IMG/VR virus record: IMGVR_UViG_3300042146_000027
Coordinates: 1-59,476 of that record
Reading direction: 5' to 3' (one strand)
Source: a virus
Length of the DNA stretch: 59,476 nucleotides
Shown here: positions 24,059-31,732 of the stretch, piece by piece
How positions within the stretch are numbered: position 1 is the first letter of the stretch
How the letters are laid out: every line of letters begins with the position of its first letter
Notes under the pieces: model-generated
Told to the model about the DNA's origin: nothing
What the model saw: only the letters and a program-made list of their open reading frames with translations
Database searches by the model: none
Made by a program: the position numbers and the translations under genes

Positions 24059-25099
24059 TTAGAATCCCTGCAAAATACGGTTTTTGTCGAGGACCTCAAG
24101 TTCGGTAAAGCTCAAGCTGATCGTTGTGGAGAACGGGCTACCGTCGGCAAACGATGCATAGTGGCTGTCTGAACCTTGTTGTACGTTGAAGTCGGTCAAT
24201 GCACATGTGGAGATCTTGAACAACCATTCGTTTTCTTGACCATCCTTCTTGAGGAACTGGATGTCGAACGTCGAAGGGTAGCTCCAGTAGAGGTTAGACA
24301 TGTTCAACTTCTTTTCTGGTGCTCTGTGGAACTTCAGAGTGTCAACAATCTCTTTGATTGCAATCTGCTCTGCTGGACTACGTGGGATGAACTTGAACGT
24401 GAAGTTGAAGGTACGGTTCGACACACCTTTAAACAATACTTCAACATACGGGTTCTCAACCATCTGATTGGCCCAGGTGTATGCATCAGCGATCTTGCCA
24501 GGTAGCACTGCATCAGCAACCTTAATCCCAGTCATTTTCAGGATTTCAGGTAGTGCTTCTTTCGACGTGTTCCATGCGTTCTTCCATGCTTCAAACGAAG
24601 ACATGTCACCAGAACCACCCCAGGCATCCATCACAGCCCCTGCAACCCCTAAATCAGACGCGTTCCATGTAGACTGATACGATGTCTGAATCGATGGTGG
24701 CATGTGCAGTGCAATCGCTGTGTCGATGCGTACGGTATTACCTGAGAAGTGCCGAGCAAGACTGTTAGAGCCTTTCTGCTCCATGCGTGCCTCATCACCT
24801 TCAATAACCTTGTACTGCTTACCTGCATACTGGGAACCACTGATCGCGTTGATGTTGATCAGCATGATGTTCTGTGTGGCTTCGGTATCGACGTCCAACG
24901 GGAACTTCAGAAATTTGTATTGACGTTTCCCTGAGGCAAGTTTATCCTCAAGTCTTTTGATCCGAGTAATTTTCTTTTCTGGTGGTGCTGCATATGAAGT
25001 CGCACCTTTAGGGTGCATGAAATCGTCATACATCTCTTTGGCTGACGCTTTCACGCTGCCATAAGTGTTGCTGATCGAATCAATAATATCACCGGCCAT
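24059..25099 (-). CDS. baseplate-tail tube junction protein, gp48/gp54-like
   Basis: 346 aa. The segment NPYVEVLFKGVSNRTFNFTF followed by KFIPRSPAEQ is characteristic of the T4 gp48/gp54 family, which caps the baseplate and starts tail-tube polymerisation. T4 has two such proteins (364 and 320 aa); only one is present in this window. The start follows an AGAGG-type site 13 nt after the gp4-like gene. Confidence 0.8.
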   Translation of the reverse strand: MAGDIIDSISNTYGSVKASAKEMYDDFMHPKGATSYAAPPEKKITRIKRLEDKLASGKRQYKFLKFPLDVDTEATQNIMLININAISGSQYAGKQYKVIEGDEARMEQKGSNSLARHFSGNTVRIDTAIALHMPPSIQTSYQSTWNASDLGVAGAVMDAWGGSGDMSSFEAWKNAWNTSKEALPEILKMTGIKVADAVLPGKIADAYTWANQMVENPYVEVLFKGVSNRTFNFTFKFIPRSPAEQIAIKEIVDTLKFHRAPEKKLNMSNLYWSYPSTFDIQFLKKDGQENEWLFKISTCALTDFNVQQGSDSHYASFADGSPFSTTISLSFTELEVLDKNRILQGF

Positions 25100-25112
25100 C
25101 TGTTACACCTCT

Positions 25113-25562
25113 TTAAACGAAGTTGATATCGTTTTCTGTGAGTACTGTGAATTTCCAACCACGTTTGACGCAATATGCCTCAGCAGCGGCCCACTTAGCC
25201 TGATTGACTGCATAGGTCGCAATCTCAGACATGAAGCGCTCTTTGGTCTTCTTTGCAGTCATTACTGGTTGTAATGTTTGGGCATAAGGTTTGACTTCAA
25301 TCAGGGTGATGATTTTCTCACCTGTAGGACCTTTAGCCACAACGAGGAAGTCTACAAAGTAGCGATGAGCGCGACCATCTACAGGACTGATATATGGAAT
25401 TACCACGTCCTCGGAATTCCAGCCAATGATGGTTGAACTTTCATCGAGCTTGCGCATCAGCTTATTTTCCCAGCCAGATCGGAACACGACCTTAGTAGGA
25501 TCACCAATGTACTTCGAAGGATTCTTGGGCTTGAAAACCCCTTGCTTATAATTCCTAGCCAT
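25113..25562 (-). CDS. 4: head completion nuclease gp4-like
   Basis: 149 aa (T4 gp4 is 150). The N-terminus MARNYKQGVFKPKNPSKYIG with GDPTK is highly conserved in T4-like gp4. A TnsA/restriction-like nuclease core follows (RSGWENKLM, YFVDFLVV, LIEVKPYAQ: E, D, ExK). gp4 trims or protects DNA ends before tail joining. First gene of the late operon, behind the late promoter at 25596-25602. Confidence 0.88.
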   Translation of the reverse strand: MARNYKQGVFKPKNPSKYIGDPTKVVFRSGWENKLMRKLDESSTIIGWNSEDVVIPYISPVDGRAHRYFVDFLVVAKGPTGEKIITLIEVKPYAQTLQPVMTAKKTKERFMSEIATYAVNQAKWAAAEAYCVKRGWKFTVLTENDINFV

Positions 25563-25595
25563 ATGACTATTATCTGTTATGAGTTCTATTCAGAT

Positions 25596-25602
25596 TATTT
25601 AT
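25596..25602 (-). promoter_or_regulatory. T4-type late promoter
   Basis: Minus-strand ATAAATA (in CAATAAATAATCTG) upstream of the gp4-like gene and the baseplate operon. Confidence 0.65.
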
Positions 25603-25676
25603 TGATCGATTCAGCACGAGTCAAACCCAGTAAATGGTTTTATCTATCATTCAATCTTATTCAATTTAAAAATACT

Positions 25677-25706
25677 ATTATACAGATCAAATTTTGACTG
25701 TATAAT
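25677..25706. repeat. control-region repeat copy 1 with bidirectional -10
   Basis: ATTATACAG (25677-25685) and CTGTATAAT (25698-25706) form a perfect 9-bp inverted repeat with a 12-nt loop. It reads TATAAT on both strands. On the + strand TTATAC lies 17 nt before TATAAT (25701-25706). Confidence 0.7.
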
Positions 25707-25774
25707 TCGTTCCTGAACGAACCAGACCTGAAAGAATTTAACTATTATTCAGATTCAATCGATTTAAAAATACT

Positions 25775-25804
25775 ATTATACAGGCATACAATCCACTGTA
25801 TAAT
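25775..25804. repeat. control-region repeat copy 2 with bidirectional -10
   Basis: The same ATTATACAG / CTGTATAAT arms as copy 1, again with a 12-nt loop of different sequence, placed exactly 98 bp downstream. About 50 bp before the gene at 25855. Confidence 0.7.
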
Positions 25805-25854
25805 TCGTATCCAACGATTCGTGATGCTTTTAGGCCAACCTGGAGTGATGTGAG

Positions 25855-26070
25855 ATGCAACCAAAACAAAAGCGTATCAAGCGATATGCTGATGGATTTT
25901 ACTACCCTGAACGCAAGATGCTGTTCTTCTGGGTACCGTACGGCATAGACAAATGCTTCCGTACACTTGACAACGCCCGCAATTTCCTAGATAAACAGCA
26001 CGCCAGGGAGTTGCATCAGATCCACAAAGCCCAGGCCATCGAAGTGTTCACATGGAAACCTGAAGAATGA
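25855..26070 (+). CDS. YYP-FFW family protein, paralogue 1, 71 aa
   Basis: First of three tandem paralogues. Shared core: K-R-[IV]-K/R-x3-DGxYYP, then FFW and a helical C-terminus (here ADGFYYPERKMLFFWVPYG). The size and aromatic core suggest a small beta-hairpin plus helix domain. First gene of the rightward early operon. Its stop overlaps the next ATG. Function unknown. Confidence 0.65.
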   Translation: MQPKQKRIKRYADGFYYPERKMLFFWVPYGIDKCFRTLDNARNFLDKQHARELHQIHKAQAIEVFTWKPEE

Positions 26071-26306
26071 AACCACCAAAGAAACGTGTTCGTCTAGCGC
26101 AAGATGGTTGGTACTACCCACAGTACAGGTGTATGTTCTTCTGGTGTCATTATGACAAGCAGGGCTGGATTTTTGATGACTGTGCCGTCGTCAGGTATTC
26201 AACGCAAGATGCTGCAATGTCGTTCCTGCACGACGTACACGAAGAGGATATCCGTAACATCAAAAAATCCAAGAACGCCAAAATCATCGAGTATGTGCAA
26301 TCATGA
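26067..26306 (+). CDS. YYP-FFW family protein, paralogue 2, 79 aa
   Basis: Second tandem paralogue: QDGWYYPQYRCMFFWCHYDK. The C-terminal helix (AAMSFLHDVHEEDIRNIKK) matches the pattern of the other two copies. Start and stop overlap both neighbours (ATGA). Function unknown. Confidence 0.65.
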   Translation: MKPPKKRVRLAQDGWYYPQYRCMFFWCHYDKQGWIFDDCAVVRYSTQDAAMSFLHDVHEEDIRNIKKSKNAKIIEYVQS

Positions 26307-26548
26307 AACAGCGCGTGAAAATGACAAGGGATGGCCTGTATTATCCACAGTACAAGTGGTTGTTCTGGTGGCGTCACTATAGGCATGAGAATAGCTTAGG
26401 CTGGGCTGGTACTACATGGAAGGAACGCCAAGGTGAGATCATTTGGACCGATTCAGAAGTATCAGCCATGGCGTATCTCGATAAGAAATACGCGGACAGC
26501 ATCGCTAAACAAACAATCGCATGGATCAGTTGGAACAAACCAATATAA
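26303..26548 (+). CDS. YYP-FFW family protein, paralogue 3, 81 aa
   Basis: Third tandem paralogue: RDGLYYPQYKWLFWWRHYRH with a longer Trp-rich loop (WAGTTWKERQGEIIW), then a helix (AMAYLDKKYADSIAK). Its stop overlaps the dCMP deaminase ATG (TAATG). Confidence 0.65.
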   Translation: MKQRVKMTRDGLYYPQYKWLFWWRHYRHENSLGWAGTTWKERQGEIIWTDSEVSAMAYLDKKYADSIAKQTIAWISWNKPI

Positions 26549-27042
26549 TGAATAAGCATCAGGTCTTCATGAACATGGCGCTTGACCTCGCACTGTTGTC
26601 TAAGTGCGTGTCGATGCAAGTCGGTGTACTTGCAGTCAATGAACGTGGTCGCATCATCGCTACAGGGGTCAACGGGACGCCATCGGGCGCTCCTAACTGC
26701 TGTGACGTACACAAAGAGCGTGGCCCTGAACACTCTGCTTGGTCTGAAGAGCATGAGATTCATGGTGAGATGAACACCATCATTGAGATGGCACGTTCGA
26801 CAGTGAAGTACAACGAGGTAACGTTTTACTCAACGCACTGCCCATGTAACAATTGCCTGAAACATATGCTCGCTCTGACAACACCAGAAGCACCAGTCAA
26901 GCGAATCATATATAATGAGGTGTATTATCGTACACCAGCTGGTCAACTCCCTAAGCAAGTAAACGCTTGCAAGTTGCTCAACGTTGAACTTCTATCTATC
27001 CAGGAAATTGTTGCAAATGAACTCCAACCGCAAATCGCGTGA
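26548..27042 (+). CDS. deoxycytidylate deaminase
   Basis: 164 aa zinc-dependent deaminase converting dCMP to dUMP, the substrate of ThyX. Zinc motif IHGEMNTI (HGE where most have HAE) and THCPCNNCLKHM (PCxxC) are present, with MQVGVLAV and GVNGTPSG typical of the family. I chose ATG 26548 (MNKHQVFMNMALDLA), which overlaps the previous stop; 26521 would add nine residues of overlap. Works with NrdAB and ThyX downstream. Confidence 0.88.
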   Translation: MNKHQVFMNMALDLALLSKCVSMQVGVLAVNERGRIIATGVNGTPSGAPNCCDVHKERGPEHSAWSEEHEIHGEMNTIIEMARSTVKYNEVTFYSTHCPCNNCLKHMLALTTPEAPVKRIIYNEVYYRTPAGQLPKQVNACKLLNVELLSIQEIVANELQPQIA

Positions 27043-27163
27043 ACGTACTACTGATGACCTGCGCTGTGTTGAACCATACAAGCGCTCTACCAAAGAAAAG
27101 CAAGCATGGCAGCGTGGTAGTCATGGACCTAGGCAGTACACGAAATTGGAAGATTTTTCATGA
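27017..27163 (+). CDS. small basic protein, 48 aa
   Basis: An open frame reading MNSNRKSRERTTDDL...KLEDFS, rich in Arg/Lys. It overlaps the deaminase end by 26 nt and its TGA overlaps the next ATG, so it fits the coupled operon. Possibly nucleic-acid binding. Unrecognised. Confidence 0.55.
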   Translation: MNSNRKSRERTTDDLRCVEPYKRSTKEKQAWQRGSHGPRQYTKLEDFS

Positions 27164-27594
27164 GACAGATCAACAAGCTATTACCAGTACACGAGATCTT
27201 TAAACTTGTTGCCGACCTTAATGGAACGGTTGACGAAAAGGCTCGCTTACTTGCACAATACGACCGTAAAGACGTTCGTTGGTTAGTTGACATCGCCTAC
27301 AACGGTGAACAACCTTATCCGATCCCTGAGTACAAGCCCTCTAATCGCCCTCACACGGTTGGCTTCATGACCCTGTTGAATGCACTGCCTAAGTTGAATG
27401 CAGCGCTGCAATACAAGGACAACAAGGCCGTGTATGATCGCAACTTGAAGCTTGTTCTGGAAAACGTGAGTGTCGGTGATGTTGACCTACTGATCAGCGT
27501 TCTTCAAGGTAAGAAAATAGAGGGGGTAAGTAAGGCCGTGCTGAAACGAGTCTACCCAACCTTTTTTCGTGAATCCGATGATGAAGCTGTTTAA
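27160..27594 (+). CDS. DUF6433-like protein, 144 aa
   Basis: The N-terminal pattern HEIFKLVADLNGTVDEKARL, a PYPIPEYKPSN segment and the DVDLLISVLQGK helix resemble a conserved T4-like phage protein of unknown function (DUF6433, from memory). Soluble, helical. It follows the 48-aa gene by overlap. Confidence 0.55.
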   Translation: MRQINKLLPVHEIFKLVADLNGTVDEKARLLAQYDRKDVRWLVDIAYNGEQPYPIPEYKPSNRPHTVGFMTLLNALPKLNAALQYKDNKAVYDRNLKLVLENVSVGDVDLLISVLQGKKIEGVSKAVLKRVYPTFFRESDDEAV

Positions 27595-27618
27595 CTACCT
27601 CAAGAAAGGAGTTGTGGC

Positions 27619-27846
27619 ATGGTTTGGGCGTATGTGATTGGTTATTTTGTTATGGGTGTGTTGTCACTCAAATTCGCAGTGAAGTGTGTCGAACGCACTT
27701 ACACTGAGAAACACCGTAATGAGTTACGCAATGATCAAGGCGAGCGCGTTGCATTCCTCGTCGTGAACTTCCTGTTCTGGTGGATTACAATCCCTGGTCA
27801 CATTGTCTATAACCACGCTGTTAAACTTGGGAAGTCTCTCAAATGA
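27619..27846 (+). CDS. small membrane protein, 75 aa
   Basis: Two hydrophobic segments (about residues 2-20 and 46-65) flank a basic loop (ERTYTEKHRNELRND). AAAGGAG lies upstream. An inner-membrane protein of unknown role; no holin-like companion lies beside it. Confidence 0.6.
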   Translation: MVWAYVIGYFVMGVLSLKFAVKCVERTYTEKHRNELRNDQGERVAFLVVNFLFWWITIPGHIVYNHAVKLGKSLK

Positions 27847-27868
27847 AGTTTATGGATTAGAGGTAATC

Positions 27869-28018
27869 ATGAGTCACGATCATCAACGAGGTGATATCAA
27901 ACACAGTGCAGTTGGTGCACTTGTTACATCACCTTTGTTCCGTAGTAAGACTGAGAGCCCTAAGAAAGGTAAGGGTTCTTATAAGCGTCAAAAGTGCTTT
28001 ACAACTGATAATTCCTGA
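27869..28018 (+). CDS. arfA: ArfA-like alternative ribosome-rescue factor, 49 aa
   Basis: Aligns without gaps with bacterial ArfA, offset by one residue: RGDIKHSAVGALVTSPLFRS, then KKGKGSYKRQK, against the E. coli KGQIK...ALL...PLFR...KKGKGSYMRKGK. ArfA binds stalled ribosomes lacking a stop codon and recruits RF2 to free them. E. coli arfA mRNA is cut inside the gene and is normally kept off by tmRNA. This gene ends in its own stop just after the basic tail, like the short active form. AGAGG precedes ATG 27869. The E. coli sequence was compared from memory. Confidence 0.85.
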   Translation: MSHDHQRGDIKHSAVGALVTSPLFRSKTESPKKGKGSYKRQKCFTTDNS

Positions 28019-28070
28019 AATAACATCTGGCATCTTCAAATAAGCAGTTCAACTTAATGTGGAGCAACAA

Positions 28071-28670
28071 ATGAAACAACAGTTTGACGCAATCCTGAAA
28101 GAGTGGTCACCTCTGCGAAGTGGTGACTCCACCATTCTTCGTGGTGCGATCTATGGCGACGAGGCTGGTCGTTTCTGTGATGGTGAGGCCATTCGCACTT
28201 CGGCTGTTCTCGATGGTTCGCTCAGTGAAGGCAACATCATTCAAACCCGCAACACTCGCTACCTGCTTGGCAAGCGTGCCGGCACCGAGTTCAATGACGG
28301 TCATGAGGTCGAAGACACCACAGAAGATCAGATTGCTAGCCTGCGTGGTTACATGAACGCTCGTGGTTACAACATGGTCTACAGCGATAGTTCGGTGTAC
28401 TTCCGCATGAAAGATCCACTTGCACGCACCCCGAACAATCAAGTATCGTTCCGCACTGCTGTTGTATGGCACAACAAGGCAATGGCATTCACGATGTCTG
28501 CGCCTAATGGTTCCGCTCGCTATCTGAGTACGCCAGAACAAATGATCGAGTTCCGCAAGGTACGGAAAGTCAAGTTGCAAGTAACAGGCAACCGTATCAT
28601 CGTGCAGACGCACAAGATCAGCTATGTTACCAAAGCAGTTGATGTTAACGCGCTGCTCGACTCGCTGTAA
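28071..28670 (+). CDS. hypothetical protein, 199 aa
   Basis: Start ATG 28071 with GGAG 7 nt upstream; a GTG at 28059 overlaps that site and is less likely. Beta-rich soluble protein (STILRGAIYGDEAGRFCDGE, VKLQVTGNRIIVQTHK). Its TAA overlaps the next ATG (TAATG). Codon use is like its neighbours. No family recognised. Confidence 0.65.
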   Translation: MKQQFDAILKEWSPLRSGDSTILRGAIYGDEAGRFCDGEAIRTSAVLDGSLSEGNIIQTRNTRYLLGKRAGTEFNDGHEVEDTTEDQIASLRGYMNARGYNMVYSDSSVYFRMKDPLARTPNNQVSFRTAVVWHNKAMAFTMSAPNGSARYLSTPEQMIEFRKVRKVKLQVTGNRIIVQTHKISYVTKAVDVNALLDSL

Positions 28671-28921
28671 TGGCACGCACTATGTACACAGCGGTATCTG
28701 AGCGCTGTAGTGGCAGTGGTCTAAATAAGTGGATGGCAAAGACGTCGCAGTATGACGGTTATAGAGGGCACTTCGGATATCGTGGTGATCCTGTTATCTA
28801 CCGAACGACTGATGACAATCCGTTCTGTGTCATAGTGCAATCAGAGATACAACTCACAGGCTGGTTTGAAGACCATGATCGAAACTTGGTTCAGCCTGTG
28901 TTAGCTGCAATAGCAAACTAA
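28670..28921 (+). CDS. hypothetical protein, 83 aa
   Basis: Small protein (MARTMYTAVSERCSGSGLNK...) coupled to the previous gene by TAATG. A Gly/Tyr-rich middle (YDGYRGHFGYRGDP). Unrecognised. Confidence 0.6.
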   Translation: MARTMYTAVSERCSGSGLNKWMAKTSQYDGYRGHFGYRGDPVIYRTTDDNPFCVIVQSEIQLTGWFEDHDRNLVQPVLAAIAN

Positions 28922-28951
28922 TCCTTAATGACTTTTAATGAGAGTAGCAAA

Positions 28952-31000
28952 ATGTCCGAATCCTATGAAGGCTTTGAAGTAATTGAACTCGGTGGCGTCA
29001 AAACTGTAACCACCAAAGCAGCTTGCAACCACGTCTACGTCGTTGACGTGTCATACTCGATGTACAACGATCTTCCAAAGATCCGTACTCACCTCAAGAA
29101 CATCATCAGCATGGTCGCACAGCCTGATGACACTTTCTCGGTAATCTACTTCAGCAGCCGCGGTCAATGTGGTGTTGTGTTCGAGAACGTCCTGGTTTCC
29201 GATGTGTCGACTATTGCGTCAATGCATGCTGCAATCGACCGTTACATCAAGCCAATCGGTGCTACTGGTTTCATGGACCCGATGAAGAAGGCTATGGAAC
29301 TGAATCTTGACCCAACTAAGGTCAACAGCTACATCATGCTGACTGACGGTTACGACAACCAATCGAATCGTGGTGACCTGATCGTTCAAGCTGGCAATCT
29401 GCCTGATGTGTTCAAAGCAGTGACCTTCATCGAATACGGCTACTACGCTGACCGTGAACTGCTGTCTGCAATGGCCGATGCTGCAAACGGTGTGCACATC
29501 TTCGCTGAAGGCGTGATCAACTACGAGGAAGCTGTCGAGAACGCGGTACGTGGTGTGTCTCGTGTTAACAACATCGCAGTAAACATCAACAAGCGCGCCA
29601 AGCACGCAATCTTCGAACAGAACGGTCAGATCAAAATCGTTCCGACTGTTGAAGGTGTTGCGCAGATCCCTGAAGACGTAACTCGGGTTTACTCGGTAGT
29701 TCCAAGTGACGTGCTGTCGAAGCAACTGAGCGATGACCGTCTGTTCATGATCATGTACTACGCCGCCAAGACTGGTGACAGTGAACTGGTCTGGAAATGC
29801 TTGCAGGCTTCGGGTGATGTTGCACTGGTCGAGAAATACCAGAACGCCTTCACCAAACAGGAACTGTCGCAGTTCGAAGAATGGGTCGGCAAAGCAGTAC
29901 TTGACGCATCCCTGCGCTATGTAAATGGCAAGGACCTGAATGCAGTCCCTAACAAGAATGCGCCTACTACTATCGACTTGCTGAACACGCTTGCAGGGGC
30001 TGACAGCTTCATCGTCACCGACTCGCCGTACTGGAGCTACAACAAAGTTGGTCGTTCGAGCACCACTGAAGCACTGCTGCCACGTTTTGTTCAGTCGCCG
30101 ATGTCTCGTGTGTCGATGAAAGGATTGGTTTTCAACGCCGAACGTCCAAACGTCAGCGTTCAAACCACTCTGTCTGGTCAGGTTGAACTGCCAGAAAATG
30201 ACCTGGGTCTGCCGAAGATGGTACCGAGTTTCATCACTCGCAACTATACCATCATCAAAGACGGCATTCGCAACATGGAGAAACTGCCAGTTCTGTTCCC
30301 TGCTGCAATCGCTCCGACTCTGGAACACTTCGCTCATGAAGTGATTGAAGAAACTGAAGGCAAATGCTACTGGGTATTTGACCTGTCGCGCATCCCTGTG
30401 ATCAACCGCGCTATGGTTGAGAACGTGAAGCTGTCCGACTTCGTCAAGACTGTTGAAGCTGTTACGACTGCTAAGGCAAGCCTGAAAGTTCTGTCTCACT
30501 TGATCGATGAAAAGGGTGGCAGTACTGGTAAGATCGAAGGCATGATCAACAAGTACGGCGAAGAAGGTGCTAAGTGGTTGTCTTCGATCGGTGTTCGTGA
30601 TTACGGCTTCTCGCCTGTAGGCACTACTTCGACTGAAGCGACTGATGAATATGAGTCGATTCAGGTTCTGTACAAGATCAAAGGCCTGTCGTCTCTGCCA
30701 GCGATCCCAGCAGTTCGCACCAAGGTTGAAGGTGGCAAGAAGTTGAACCTGGGCGACACGCTGATCAACAAGAACCTCGTTTCATACACTTGTGTCGACC
30801 AGGCAACTCTGGAAAACCTGAAGGGGATCATGACTGCTGAAAAGCGCAAGCTGGAAACTGTCCTGGCGAACGCGGTCTACACTCTGGTACTGGGTCGTAA
30901 GTGGTACGGTGATGATGAAGTTATTACCACTCAGGTTGAAATTGAAGGTCAAAAGGCTGACATGACAATCGAAAAAGTGCGCAAGTTCATCAAGATCTAA
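28952..31000 (+). CDS. von Willebrand factor A domain protein, 682 aa
   Basis: The N-terminal 220 residues form a vWA fold with a complete MIDAS: DVSYS (about 32-36), the Thr in GATGFMDP, and the Asp in LTDGYDN. MIDAS domains bind Mg2+ and partner proteins. The remaining 450 residues are unrecognised but repeat-free and conserved-looking. No signal peptide, so cytoplasmic. ATG 28952 follows GAGAG. A strong terminator follows. Phage vWA proteins have no assigned function that I know. Confidence 0.8.
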   Translation: MSESYEGFEVIELGGVKTVTTKAACNHVYVVDVSYSMYNDLPKIRTHLKNIISMVAQPDDTFSVIYFSSRGQCGVVFENVLVSDVSTIASMHAAIDRYIKPIGATGFMDPMKKAMELNLDPTKVNSYIMLTDGYDNQSNRGDLIVQAGNLPDVFKAVTFIEYGYYADRELLSAMADAANGVHIFAEGVINYEEAVENAVRGVSRVNNIAVNINKRAKHAIFEQNGQIKIVPTVEGVAQIPEDVTRVYSVVPSDVLSKQLSDDRLFMIMYYAAKTGDSELVWKCLQASGDVALVEKYQNAFTKQELSQFEEWVGKAVLDASLRYVNGKDLNAVPNKNAPTTIDLLNTLAGADSFIVTDSPYWSYNKVGRSSTTEALLPRFVQSPMSRVSMKGLVFNAERPNVSVQTTLSGQVELPENDLGLPKMVPSFITRNYTIIKDGIRNMEKLPVLFPAAIAPTLEHFAHEVIEETEGKCYWVFDLSRIPVINRAMVENVKLSDFVKTVEAVTTAKASLKVLSHLIDEKGGSTGKIEGMINKYGEEGAKWLSSIGVRDYGFSPVGTTSTEATDEYESIQVLYKIKGLSSLPAIPAVRTKVEGGKKLNLGDTLINKNLVSYTCVDQATLENLKGIMTAEKRKLETVLANAVYTLVLGRKWYGDDEVITTQVEIEGQKADMTIEKVRKFIKI

Positions 31001-31018
31001 GTCTTACCTTGCTGTAAT

Positions 31019-31045
31019 AAAGGGCTGCCGTTAAGGCGGCCTTTT
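31019..31045 (+). terminator. intrinsic terminator
   Basis: Stem GGCTGCC / GGCGGCC (one G-U pair), extended by A-T pairs, with loop GTTAA, followed by TTTTTACTTT. Ends the vWA transcript. The -35 of the next promoter starts a few bases on. Confidence 0.85.
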
Positions 31046-31048
31046 TAC

Positions 31049-31078
31049 TTTACAAAACGCCAAACTCCGTTGTATACT
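31049..31078 (+). promoter_or_regulatory. sigma70-type promoter
   Basis: TTTACA (31049-31054), 18-nt spacer, TATACT (31073-31078), almost touching the terminator T-tract. It drives the exported protein and probably the topoisomerase genes. Confidence 0.6.
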
Positions 31079-31124
31079 CATACGTGAGCAAGACTAACTT
31101 TAACTACCAACGTGAGAAAATCAA

Positions 31125-31481
31125 ATGAACATGAAAATTGCATTGAGTGCTGCACTGTTACTGACCGCGATGTCTGCAAACGCCGACACATCCATTACCA
31201 GAGGTGCAGACGGTGGGCTCATTGTCCATGAAATCAAAACAGAAAGCGTTACTGCTGTCGATGAAGGGGCCGGCTGCCGCACCCTAGAAGAACTGACACT
31301 CGCGCACAAGACGCCCGCAGTCATGAAGCATATGTTCGGCACTAAACGTTGCGGCATCATCAACGTAGGCGATAAACTCAATCTCGTGACTGGCGCGAAC
31401 ACTGGTAACAAGACAGTCGTGAAAGTCTACGTTGCGGACGGGCTGTTCTTCTATGTACCTGGCTACGTCTTCGGTCGTTAA
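31125..31481 (+). CDS. secreted/periplasmic protein, 118 aa
   Basis: The signal peptide MNMKIALSAALLLTAMSANA ends in a good signal-peptidase I site (ANA-D). The mature part is about 98 residues with two Cys (GCRTL, KRCGI) that may form a disulfide. ATG 31131 is an alternative start. A periplasmic phage protein made early could act in exclusion or wall modification, but no family is recognised. Confidence 0.65.
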   Translation: MNMKIALSAALLLTAMSANADTSITRGADGGLIVHEIKTESVTAVDEGAGCRTLEELTLAHKTPAVMKHMFGTKRCGIINVGDKLNLVTGANTGNKTVVKVYVADGLFFYVPGYVFGR

Positions 31482-31504
31482 TTCATAAATTCTTGAGGTC
31501 TGTT

Positions 31505-31696
31505 ATGGCTCGTGTATACGTTGTGAAACCTGCTACCGGCGCAGTATGGTCGAGTGTTATGCCAAAGTCTGGTGTGTGGCGCAAAGAGTCTCTTGGGACG
31601 AAGTTCAGCAACACATGTCAAGTCGGTGCAATCACTCAGGACTTCCATCCGTTCTCGCGTAAGAACAAGAAGCGCTTTCAGTTGCTTGATAAGTAA
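31505..31696 (+). CDS. hypothetical basic protein, 63 aa
   Basis: Start ATG 31505 (MARVYVVKPATGAVW) with TTGAGGT upstream. Basic C-terminus (SRKNKKRFQLLDK). Unrecognised; lies between the exported protein and gp39. Confidence 0.6.
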   Translation: MARVYVVKPATGAVWSSVMPKSGVWRKESLGTKFSNTCQVGAITQDFHPFSRKNKKRFQLLDK

Positions 31697-31732
31697 CCAC
31701 ATCATTTAACTGACCAACAACAAGGTTGCATT

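Larger units (their letters stand above)
25563..25854. promoter_or_regulatory. divergent AT-rich control region
   Basis: 292 bp without a gene between the leftward late operon and the rightward early operon. It holds a leftward late promoter (25596-25602) and two similar blocks 98 bp apart, each with AATTTAAAAATACTATTATA-like sequence (second copy GATTTAAAA...) and an inverted repeat. A replication or regulator-binding role is possible. No tRNA or other gene seen. Confidence 0.6.

Noticed and set aside
25563-25854. A CRISPR array or prophage attachment site in the repeated control region
   Set aside because: There are only two copies, 98 bp apart, with unequal neighbours, no leader, and no integrase in the window. 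The repeats contain promoter elements.
27869-28018. A toxin-antitoxin peptide or random small basic ORF
   Set aside because: The gap-free match to the ArfA core is too specific, and no partner gene is adjacent.
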